Assembly (NCBI RefSeq): GCF_016734765.1 | Contig: NZ_JAERQE010000004.1 | Coordinates: 224,584-288,583, forward strand | Direction of reading: 5' to 3' | Length of the DNA stretch: 64,000 nt | DNA from: Microvirga soli | GTDB lineage: Bacteria > Pseudomonadota > Alphaproteobacteria > Rhizobiales > Beijerinckiaceae | In this document: positions 33,617-40,339 of the stretch, piece after piece | Position numbering within the stretch: position 1 is the stretch's first letter | How the letters are laid out: every line of letters starts with the position of its first letter | Position numbers and translations under genes: made by a program | The notes under the pieces: model-generated | The model's database searches: none | Seen by the model: only the letters and a program-made list of their open reading frames with translations | What the model was told of the DNA's origin: nothing

Positions 33617-33648
33617 CTGAGACGGTGCGTGTGTTTGCGCCGTCTCAG
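33617..33648. terminator. Hairpin between converging genes
   Basis: CTGAGACGG / CCGTCTCAG with a 14-base loop, 18 bases after the carboxypeptidase stop. There is no T run on either side, so a role as terminator is uncertain. Confidence 0.4.
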
Positions 33649-33676
33649 CTAAGATCACCGGATCGCGCGTGGAGTA

Positions 33677-34387
33677 TCAGCGATGTCGGCCCAGCAGGAC
33701 TTCTCTCGCCTCGTTGACGCGAGCCGCGAGGTACGCCGTCCCCCCATGGTCGGGGTGGAGCCTCTTCATCAAGGTTCGATGCGCTTTTCGGATCTCGTCG
33801 AGGCCCGCACCCGGCTGAAGCCCCAGGATCTGATAGGCTTCTTCTTTCGTCATTACGCCCGATTGCGCATGAGTGCGCGTCCGCGTGTCACGATCTCCCT
33901 GAGCGTCTTCACGCCAGCCGGCAAACCGGCGATCAAGATACGCCTCTAGAAGGGGAACACCCTGCGGATCGTGGGCGCTGCATTCGTCATAGAGACGGCG
34001 CAGGCTCCCCGGATCGAGGCTGGAGAGACGCCTCCCCGCGAAGGCCCCGACCAGAACGCTGCCCTCGACGGCTCCCGTGGCATGGTCGATCTCCATCTCG
34101 ATCATGGCTGAACGGATGCGGGAGAAGCGGCCTGGCTGGGGCTGAAACCGGCTCCATGGCCCAGGAAGCTTAAGAACGTTCCAGCCCAGCGCCCATGCGC
34201 CGAGCCCGCCGATGAGGAGCGCAAGGCCGGGCTGGCCTTTGGCCCCTACCCACACGGCCGCGCCAAGAGCGGCCACTCCGCCTATCGTTCTGACGGCCTT
34301 CGCCAAAGCCTTCGGGTCGGTGCGCGTGTAAGTCTTGCCCAGCCACCACAGAAAGGCGACTGCGGCGATTCCGAAAAGAAGCATCAT
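33677..34387 (-). CDS. Membrane-anchored J-domain protein
   Basis: A 236-residue protein. Two N-terminal hydrophobic segments (MMLLFGIAAVAFLWWLG and a second near residues 35-70) anchor it; a middle cytoplasmic region follows; the last about 65 residues are a J domain with HPD (LMKRLHPDHGGTAYLAARVNEA). This is the layout of the Tim14/DjlA-like J-proteins that stimulate DnaK at the membrane. The ATG at 34387 has GGGGA 9 bases upstream; the frame is open further without support. It lies 82 bases after a GST gene in the same direction. Confidence 0.8.
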   Translation of the reverse strand: MMLLFGIAAVAFLWWLGKTYTRTDPKALAKAVRTIGGVAALGAAVWVGAKGQPGLALLIGGLGAWALGWNVLKLPGPWSRFQPQPGRFSRIRSAMIEMEIDHATGAVEGSVLVGAFAGRRLSSLDPGSLRRLYDECSAHDPQGVPLLEAYLDRRFAGWREDAQGDRDTRTRTHAQSGVMTKEEAYQILGLQPGAGLDEIRKAHRTLMKRLHPDHGGTAYLAARVNEAREVLLGRHR

Positions 34388-34469
34388 GGTTCTACGTCCC
34401 CACCCCAACATGTGGGTCGGGATGGGGCGGATGTAAATCGCCGCCTGAAACAATGCGGCAGGCGCAGGC

Positions 34470-35177
34470 TCACTCCGGACGAGCCGGAATGGCAAGGCCT
34501 CGCTGAACGGCCGGACGGGCCAGACCCCGCTCCAGCCACGCTGGCACCCGCTTGAGGCTCTCAAACTCGACCAATTCCCCAGCGCCGTAGAAGCCGATCA
34601 GGTTGCGCACCCAGCCCAGCAGGGAGATGTCGGCGATGGTGTAATCCTGGCCCATGATCCAGTCGCGACCTTCGAGCCGAGTCTCGATCACGCCCAGCAG
34701 GCGCTTGGATTCGTTGCGGTATCGCTCAAGCGGCCGCTTATCCTCGATCTCGCGACCGGCGAACTTATGGAAGAAGCCGAGTTGTCCGAACATCGGGCCG
34801 ACCGCGGCCATCTGGAAGAACACCCATTGGATCGTCTCGTAGCGGCGCGCCGGCTCGGAGGGTAGAAGCTGACCGGTCTTCTCGGCGAGGTAGAGGAGGA
34901 TGGCGCCCGACTCGAACAGGGCGAGCGGCTTTCCGCCGGGGCCGTTCGGATCGACGATGGCAGGAATCTTGCCGTTCGGGTTCAACGCAAGATATTCGGG
35001 GATCCAGGTCTCGTTCTTGCCGATATCGATGAAGTGAGGCTCGTAGGGCAGTACGGTCTCCTCCAGCATGATGGAGACCTTCACGCCGTTCGGCGTCGGT
35101 GTGGAATAGAGCTGGATGCGGTCGGGATTTTGAGCCGGCCAGCGGCTGGTGATCGGGAAGGCGGACAGATCGGCCAT
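34470..35177 (-). CDS. Glutathione S-transferase, YfcG/YghU-like
   Basis: A 235-residue GST. It has the N-terminal thioredoxin fold (IQLYSTPTPNGVKVSIMLEE, then NPNGKIPAIVDP and LFESGAILLYLAEK) and an all-helical C-terminal domain (WIMGQDYTIADISLLGWV). The TPNG motif and overall pattern place it in the Nu-class / YfcG group, which reduces disulfides and organic peroxides with glutathione. It stands upstream of the J-protein gene in the same direction with an 82-base gap. Confidence 0.9.
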   Translation of the reverse strand: MADLSAFPITSRWPAQNPDRIQLYSTPTPNGVKVSIMLEETVLPYEPHFIDIGKNETWIPEYLALNPNGKIPAIVDPNGPGGKPLALFESGAILLYLAEKTGQLLPSEPARRYETIQWVFFQMAAVGPMFGQLGFFHKFAGREIEDKRPLERYRNESKRLLGVIETRLEGRDWIMGQDYTIADISLLGWVRNLIGFYGAGELVEFESLKRVPAWLERGLARPAVQRGLAIPARPE

Positions 35178-35269
35178 GGGAACTCCATCAGCGACATGAG
35201 TCGTGGTGGAGGGATGCTAGAGGGGCGGCAACGGCTTGCAACCGCGAAGCCGCTGCCGCCGATCAAGAT

Positions 35270-35626
35270 TCAGTGCAGAAGGCGAACAGCACCGCGCTGG
35301 CTCTCGCGCTCCCAGGCCTGAACGACGATCCCGTTGATGCCTGAATCGTGCAGTCGGTCGCTCAGATCGATGAAGTGGCGCTCCGTGGCTTCCACGTCGA
35401 ACTCGATCTGCTCGTCCTCCGACTGCTCCAGCTCGCAGGCCGCAAAGCGCTCGTAGGCCGCCGACATCTCGGCATAGGCGAAAGCGACCGGCAGGGTGCG
35501 GAAGATGGTGGAGAATTCTTCATCCAGCTCCCCGGTCGTCAGGTCGCGCATTTGGACGAGATACCCGTCGTCATGCTCACAGACCTCGTAACGCCAGTGC
35601 CGGCCTTCGGATGCACACATCAGCAT
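35270..35626 (-). CDS. Hypothetical acidic protein
   Basis: A 118-residue protein of unknown function, rich in Glu and Asp. It begins MLMCASEGRHWRYEVCEHDDG and has a long acidic helix in the second half (CELEQSEDEQIEFDVEATER). GGAGG stands 5 bases before the ATG at 35626, a very good ribosome-binding site. I recognise no domain. Its neighbours are a GST downstream and a small secreted protein upstream, all on the same strand but with gaps of about 80-90 bases. Confidence 0.65.
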   Translation of the reverse strand: MLMCASEGRHWRYEVCEHDDGYLVQMRDLTTGELDEEFSTIFRTLPVAFAYAEMSAAYERFAACELEQSEDEQIEFDVEATERHFIDLSDRLHDSGINGIVVQAWERESQRGAVRLLH

Positions 35627-35706
35627 CGGAACCTCCACTCAACTGAACTGCTGAGCCAATGCGAATCGCGCCAGCGAGGTTCCAGAAAGATCCCCAGCAA
35701 AAAAGT

Positions 35707-35967
35707 CTAACGAGAGACCCCGAATTCAGTCCGGACGCGGCCGCTGATCTTCACCTGTGTTCCGTTGCCGAGATCGATGAAGCCCTGCTCTGCCCTCACA
35801 CCGCCTCGTCTTTCCCCCTTCGACCCACGGGGCGGGAGGGGCTCGTCGCATCCGGGCGGCAGCCGGACTTCCATGCCGGGCGGGAGGTGCGGCATGCGGC
35901 AATCCTTCGCAAGCGCCGGGCCAGCTGAGGCAATCAGCAGCAGGGACAAGATGATCGGGAGCTTCAT
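35707..35967 (-). CDS. Small secreted protein
   Basis: An 86-residue exported protein. A signal peptide (MKLPIILSLLLIASAGPALA) is followed by two cysteines (KDC, PPGC), Pro-rich stretches and an end with alternating beta-type residues (GFIDLGNGTQVKISGRVRTEF). GGAGG is 7 bases before the ATG. The function is unknown. It lies between DUF1489 and the acidic hypothetical protein on the same strand. Confidence 0.65.
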   Translation of the reverse strand: MKLPIILSLLLIASAGPALAKDCRMPHLPPGMEVRLPPGCDEPLPPRGSKGERRGGVRAEQGFIDLGNGTQVKISGRVRTEFGVSR

Positions 35968-35994
35968 CGCAACGCCTCCGCAGATTCACATAAT

Positions 35995-36432
35995 TTAGAG
36001 AAGACCGAGTTCTGCCAGTTCCCGGCGCATGTCCTCAGGCATCTTGGCGAGATCGCCAGCCTTCCCATCGATATCACGTGGGGCATCTTTAGCAACGAGG
36101 TAGCGCCAGCCTTGGAACGGCCTGTAGGGCCTCGGCTCCACGGCAACCACCTTGGGGTCCAGCACCAGCCGGCAGCGCCCGATGCCTTCTCCATCCGTAA
36201 AGGGTCGGACGTCGAGAAGCGCCTGCCGGGCCGCCACATGGCCTTTGATGACCCAATATAGCGAGCCGCCGCCCAGAAGCTCTTCCACGCGCTTGGGCAC
36301 CATGCGGGTCGTGTGCGTCTGCTCGTAGTCGCGCCCCAGCCTTTGATGAAGCGCACGGTTCTCCTCGATCCATTCCTCGAGATCGGTGATGGAGTCGCAG
36401 CCGACACAGAGTTTGATCAGGTGAAGAGCCAT
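35995..36432 (-). CDS. DUF1489 family protein
   Basis: A 145-residue cytoplasmic protein. It opens MALHLIKLCVGCDSITDLEEW and has HTTRMVPKRVEELLGGGSLYWVIKG and RCRLVLDPKVVAVEPRPYRPFQGWRYL, which is the DUF1489 pattern found across alphaproteobacteria. No function is known. The ATG at 36432 is preferred over a TTG four codons upstream. It follows the carboxylase gene by about 55 bases in the same direction. Confidence 0.82.
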   Translation of the reverse strand: MALHLIKLCVGCDSITDLEEWIEENRALHQRLGRDYEQTHTTRMVPKRVEELLGGGSLYWVIKGHVAARQALLDVRPFTDGEGIGRCRLVLDPKVVAVEPRPYRPFQGWRYLVAKDAPRDIDGKAGDLAKMPEDMRRELAELGLL

Positions 36433-36486
36433 GTTCGCTTTCAACCATGCGCCTGCAGGATCGGAAATCCGGCGATGCGCCGCAGG

Positions 36487-38463
36487 TTAGTCCTCCGTCT
36501 TGAGCACGATCAGACGCGCGCCTTCCGCCACCTGCGCACCCGGTTCGGCGGCGATCTCCGCCACCTCTGCATCGGACGGCGCCACAAGCACATGCTCCAT
36601 CTTCATCGCCTCGACGATGGCGAGGCGCTGCCCCTTTTCGACCCTATCACCGGGCTGCACGAATACCGCAATCAGTTTGCCGTGCATGGGAGCTTTGATG
36701 GAGCCGCCCTCGTCCATGTGTTCGAGATCCACATCGAAGGGATCATAAGGCTGCACCAGTGTCTGGCGCCCATTGCGCAGGATGTAGACGCCGTGCGGTG
36801 CCTCGACCTCCCGGTCGATCTCCTCATCGGCCCAGGGGTCGCTCTCGCCGAAAGCCACCGTGCTTGCGCCGTGATGTTCCGGGCTGAAGACCTCGCGCGC
36901 ATCCACCTGCTCGCCATCGACGAGAAGCGGCACGCCGACGCTGCGGGCGCCGAGCAGCTGGAAGCCATCCGGGCTCGACCAGGGAGAGGAAGGCTCGTCG
37001 CTCTTCTGCAGTTCGGCCATGCGCAGCCGCTCGATCTCCCGCGAGATGAGCGCCGCCGCGCCGAACGACACGGCGACATCGTCGCGCGGCTTAGGCCCGA
37101 CGCCGAGCGCGTCGAGATTGCGCTCGATGAAGCCGGTGTCGAACTGCCCTGCCCTGAACCCTTCCGCCTCACAGAGTTTTTTCAGGAAGGCCGCGTTGGT
37201 CTTCGGGCCGGCGACAATCGTCTGCCCGAGCGCCTCCGCCAGCCTGTCGAGCGCTTCATCACGGGTCGCGCCATGCGCAATGACCTTGGCGATCATCGGG
37301 TCGTAATAGGGCGTGACCTCCGCTCCGGCCTCGACGCCGGTATCGATGCGGATACCATCGCCTTCCGGGAATTCCAGGGCCCAGAGCTTTCCGGTCGAGG
37401 GCAGGAACTCCTTCTCCGGATCCTCCGCATAGAGCCGCGCCTCGACAGCGTGGCCATCGATGGTGAGATCCTCCTGATCGAAGGGAAGCTTTTCGCCGGA
37501 AGCCGCGCGGAACTGCAGCTCCACGAGGTCGAGCCCCGTGATTGCCTCCGTCACAGGATGCTCCACCTGCAGGCGGGTGTTCATCTCCATGAAGTAGAAG
37601 CGGTCCTGCCTCAGCCCCTCGCGGCCGTCGGCGATGAATTCGACGGTGCCGGCGCCCACATAGCCGACCGCGCGGGCGGCTTCGACGGCGGCCCGGCCCA
37701 TCACGTCGCGCATCGCGGGCGGCATGCCGGGAGCCGGCGCTTCCTCGATCACCTTCTGGTGGCGGCGCTGGAGGGAGCAGTCGCGCTCGAAGAGATGCAC
37801 CACGTTGCCGTGGCTGTCGGCAAAAACCTGGATCTCGATATGACGCGGCGAGAGGATGTATTTTTCCACCAGCACGCGCGGATCGCCGAAAGCGCTCGCG
37901 GCCTCGCGCTGGGCGCTCTCAAGCGCTGAATCGAAATCCGTTGCCTTCTCGACGCGCCGCATGCCCTTGCCGCCGCCGCCCGCGACCGCCTTGATAAGCA
38001 CCGGATAGCCGATCTCATAGGCCTTCTGGCGCAGGAAGTCCGGATCCTGCTTGGAGCCATGGTAACCCGGCACCACCGGCACCCCGGCCTGCTGCACCAG
38101 GGCCTTGGCGGCGTCCTTGAGGCCCATGGCCTTAATGGCGGAGGCAGGCGGGCCAACGAACACGATGCCGTTCGCCGCGCAGGCCTCGGCGAACTCCGCC
38201 CGCTCGGACAGGAAGCCGTAGCCTGGATGGATGGAAGTGGCCTTGGTGCGCTTGGCGACCTCGATGATCCGGTCGATCTGGAGATAGCTCTCACGGGCGG
38301 GCGGCGGGCCGATGAGATGGGCCTCGTCCGCCATCTGCACGAAAAGCGCATTTGCATCGGCCTCTGAATAGACCGCGATGGTGCGCATTCCCAGCTGCTG
38401 GGCGGTGCGGATGATGCGGCACGCGATCTCGCCGCGATTGGCAATCAGGACGCTCTCGAGCAT
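36487..38463 (-). CDS. Biotin carboxylase/biotin carrier alpha subunit, methylcrotonyl-CoA carboxylase type
   Basis: A 658-residue protein that carboxylates its own biotin with ATP and bicarbonate. Biotin carboxylase domain: MLESVLIANRGEIACRIIRTA, IHPGYGFLSE, the ATP loop GGGGKGMRRV, EMNTRLQVEHPVTE. After a linker, the C-terminal biotinyl domain carries EAMKMEH with the biotin-accepting lysine. The segment AIKAMGLKDAAKALVQQAGVPVVPGYHG resembles methylcrotonyl-CoA carboxylase alpha (leucine breakdown) more than propionyl-CoA carboxylase. The ATG at 38463 has AAGGGA 5 bases upstream; the ATG at 38469 sits directly on that site. The partner beta subunit and other leucine genes are not adjacent, which is odd. 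Confidence 0.88.
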   Translation of the reverse strand: MLESVLIANRGEIACRIIRTAQQLGMRTIAVYSEADANALFVQMADEAHLIGPPPARESYLQIDRIIEVAKRTKATSIHPGYGFLSERAEFAEACAANGIVFVGPPASAIKAMGLKDAAKALVQQAGVPVVPGYHGSKQDPDFLRQKAYEIGYPVLIKAVAGGGGKGMRRVEKATDFDSALESAQREAASAFGDPRVLVEKYILSPRHIEIQVFADSHGNVVHLFERDCSLQRRHQKVIEEAPAPGMPPAMRDVMGRAAVEAARAVGYVGAGTVEFIADGREGLRQDRFYFMEMNTRLQVEHPVTEAITGLDLVELQFRAASGEKLPFDQEDLTIDGHAVEARLYAEDPEKEFLPSTGKLWALEFPEGDGIRIDTGVEAGAEVTPYYDPMIAKVIAHGATRDEALDRLAEALGQTIVAGPKTNAAFLKKLCEAEGFRAGQFDTGFIERNLDALGVGPKPRDDVAVSFGAAALISREIERLRMAELQKSDEPSSPWSSPDGFQLLGARSVGVPLLVDGEQVDAREVFSPEHHGASTVAFGESDPWADEEIDREVEAPHGVYILRNGRQTLVQPYDPFDVDLEHMDEGGSIKAPMHGKLIAVFVQPGDRVEKGQRLAIVEAMKMEHVLVAPSDAEVAEIAAEPGAQVAEGARLIVLKTED

Positions 38464-38502
38464 GTCCATCCCTTGTCTGATGTCCGTTCAGGTTTTGGGA
38501 AA

Positions 38503-38648
38503 CCTAGCGCATCGTTCGAAAAAGTGGATCCGATTTTCACTCACGTGGCCCTTCGGGTCCGCTCCACACGATGCGCAAGTTATCCATTGAGCATCGTGTG
38601 GATCCCAAAAGCGCAAATCCACTTTTGGGTCCGGTGCTCTAGAGCAAA
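38503..38648. repeat. Interspersed REP-like repeat, copy 1
   Basis: The stretch holds palindromic units around GCATCGTGTGGATCCCAAAA and CCACTTTTGGGTCCGGTGCT, ending CTAGAGC, plus a second, inverted unit (GCGCATCGTTCGAAAAAGTG). Copy 2 lies at 60362-60475. Such units are frequent between genes in Methylobacteriaceae; they may fold in RNA and mark the 3' ends of genes. It fills most of the 356-base gap 38470-38825 together with the mntH promoter. Confidence 0.65.
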
Positions 38649-38760
38649 CCTCAAGGGACTTGTCACGCGGGAACCGTCCAGAGGCCTCCGCCTCCAACAG
38701 GCTGGGTTCCCCTTTCGGCTTAAAGCGCCGCTCCCGATGCAACCTTGTGCAACTCTCCTC

Positions 38761-38789
38761 TTGCCGAGACGTTTGTTCCACGCTAGCTT
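38761..38789 (+). promoter_or_regulatory. Probable mntH promoter
   Basis: TTGCCG (38761-38766), 17 bases, TAGCTT (38784-38789). The start of transcription would fall inside the palindrome at 38794-38810. Confidence 0.5.
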
Positions 38790-38793
38790 CTTA

Positions 38794-38810
38794 TTGCAAA
38801 TAATTTGCAA
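38794..38810. promoter_or_regulatory. Mur-type (Mn-responsive Fur family) operator
   Basis: Perfect dyad TTGCAAA-TAA-TTTGCAA over the expected start point of mntH and 15 bases before its ATG. TGCAAAT...ATTTGCA palindromes are the known binding sites of Mur, the Mn-dependent Fur-family repressor of rhizobia. Repression of mntH at high manganese follows by inference. Confidence 0.7.
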
Positions 38811-38825
38811 CTGCAGAAAGTGATC

Positions 38826-40172
38826 ATGGATCAGCCGGCCCCCGTCTCCCTCGTGCAGAAGGCCGCATGGCGGCACTCTTCGGACTTGGCCTCCCTGCCG
38901 GAGGTCAACCGCTCAATCGCCGTGCGGCCGGGCTCGACGTGGCGGCGGGCGGCGGCCTTCCTCGGACCGGGCTACCTGGTGGCCGTGGGCTACATGGACC
39001 CGGGCAACTGGGCGACCTCCCTCGCGGGCGGGTCGAAATATGGCTACGCCCTGCTGTCCGTGGCACTGATCTCCAACATCATGGCGATCATCCTGCAGTC
39101 GCTTTGTGCAAGGCTCGCCGTGGCCACCGGCCGTGACCTCGCTCAGGCTTGCCGCGATGCTTACCCCCGACCGGTCGCCTGGGGATTGTGGCTACTGGCC
39201 GAACTCGCCATCTGCGCCACGGATTTGGCCGAGGTCATCGGCACGGCCATCGGCCTCAACCTGCTCTTCGGCATTCCGCTCGAGATCGGCGTCATCATCA
39301 CGGCGCTCGACGTATTCCTGATTCTCTATCTGCAGAATCTCGGCTTCCGCTGGGTCGAGGCCTTCATCATCACCCTGCTCGGCGTGATCGCGATCTGCTT
39401 CGGCATCCAGATCGCCATGGCGGATCCCGACTGGTCTGGCGTGATCACCGGGTTCGCGCCGACGACCCAGATCGTCACTGACCCGGATATGCTCTATCTC
39501 GCGCTCGGGATCCTCGGTGCGACGGTGATGCCGCATAACCTCTACCTGCATTCCGGCATCGTGCAGACGCGCGCCTATGGGGAGACGCTGCCCGAGAAGC
39601 GTGAAGCCCTGCGGTTTGCAACGCTCGATTCCACCATCGCGCTGATGTTCGCGCTGACTATCAACGCCTCCCTGCTCATCTTGGCCGCCGCCGCCTTCCA
39701 TGGAACCGGGCGCACCGAGATCGCCGAGCTCGGCGAGGCGCACACCCTGCTCCAGCCGATCCTCGGCAGCGCCATCGCCCCGATGCTGTTCGGCCTGTCG
39801 CTTCTGTGCTGCGGGCTGAACTCCACCGTGACGGCCACCATGGCGGGCCAGATCGTCATGGAGGGTTTCATCAACTTCAGGATGGAGCCCTGGATGCGCC
39901 GCCTCATCACGCGCGGCATCGCCATCATTCCGGCGGCGGCCGTCACCATTGCCTATGGCGAAGGCGGCACGGCGAAACTGCTGATCCTGAGCCAGGTGAT
40001 CCTAAGCCTCCAGCTCCCCTTCGCGATCATCCCGCTGGTGACCATGACGGCCTCGAAAGCCAAGATGGGCGCGCTGGTCACCCCGCGTTGGCTCACCGCT
40101 TCTGCCGGCGTCATCGCGGTGGTGATCGTGGTGCTGAACGTGAAGCTGCTGGTGGATTTCGTGCTGGGGTAA
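38826..40172 (+). CDS. mntH: Nramp-family manganese/divalent metal transporter
   Basis: A 448-residue inner-membrane symporter importing Mn2+ (and possibly Fe2+) with protons. The metal-binding DPGNWAT motif is at residues 58-64 and the second one, MPHNLYLHS, is in span 6; about eleven spans are visible. The ATG at 38826 has GAAAG nearby; an in-frame TTG at 38805 would overlap the operator. Control by a Mur-type palindrome is probable. A terminator at 40248 follows. Nothing else for metal uptake adjoins. Confidence 0.93.
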   Translation: MDQPAPVSLVQKAAWRHSSDLASLPEVNRSIAVRPGSTWRRAAAFLGPGYLVAVGYMDPGNWATSLAGGSKYGYALLSVALISNIMAIILQSLCARLAVATGRDLAQACRDAYPRPVAWGLWLLAELAICATDLAEVIGTAIGLNLLFGIPLEIGVIITALDVFLILYLQNLGFRWVEAFIITLLGVIAICFGIQIAMADPDWSGVITGFAPTTQIVTDPDMLYLALGILGATVMPHNLYLHSGIVQTRAYGETLPEKREALRFATLDSTIALMFALTINASLLILAAAAFHGTGRTEIAELGEAHTLLQPILGSAIAPMLFGLSLLCCGLNSTVTATMAGQIVMEGFINFRMEPWMRRLITRGIAIIPAAAVTIAYGEGGTAKLLILSQVILSLQLPFAIIPLVTMTASKAKMGALVTPRWLTASAGVIAVVIVVLNVKLLVDFVLG

Positions 40173-40181
40173 TAGGCGCCA

Positions 40182-40335
40182 CACTGTCATTCCGGGGCGG
40201 CTCGTCACAGCCGAGGCCGGGAATCCATAAACACGACACAGACGAAAAAGGCGCTACGATCACCGTAGCGCCTTGCTTTATTAGGTTAGCGGTTATGGGT
40301 ACCGGGCCTCGCTACGCGGCCCCGGAATGACAGTG
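40182..40335. repeat. REP-like element with 17-bp perfect terminal inverted repeats
   Basis: CACTGTCATTCCGGGGC (40182-40198) and its exact reverse complement (40319-40335) enclose 120 bases that contain the mntH/valS terminator. The CATTCCGGGGC...GGGAATCC style is that of short rhizobial palindromic elements and resembles the element at 11832-11934. Confidence 0.6.
40248..40274. terminator. Bidirectional terminator between mntH and valS
   Basis: Stem AAGGCGCTACG / CGTAGCGCCTT (11 bp) with a 5-base loop, A run to the left and GCTTTATT to the right, in the middle of the REP-like element. Confidence 0.8.
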
Positions 40336-40339
40336 GCTG

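Noticed and set aside
36313..37929. 538-codon open frame opposite the carboxylase and DUF1489
   Set aside because: Antisense shadow; no motif or ribosome-binding site.
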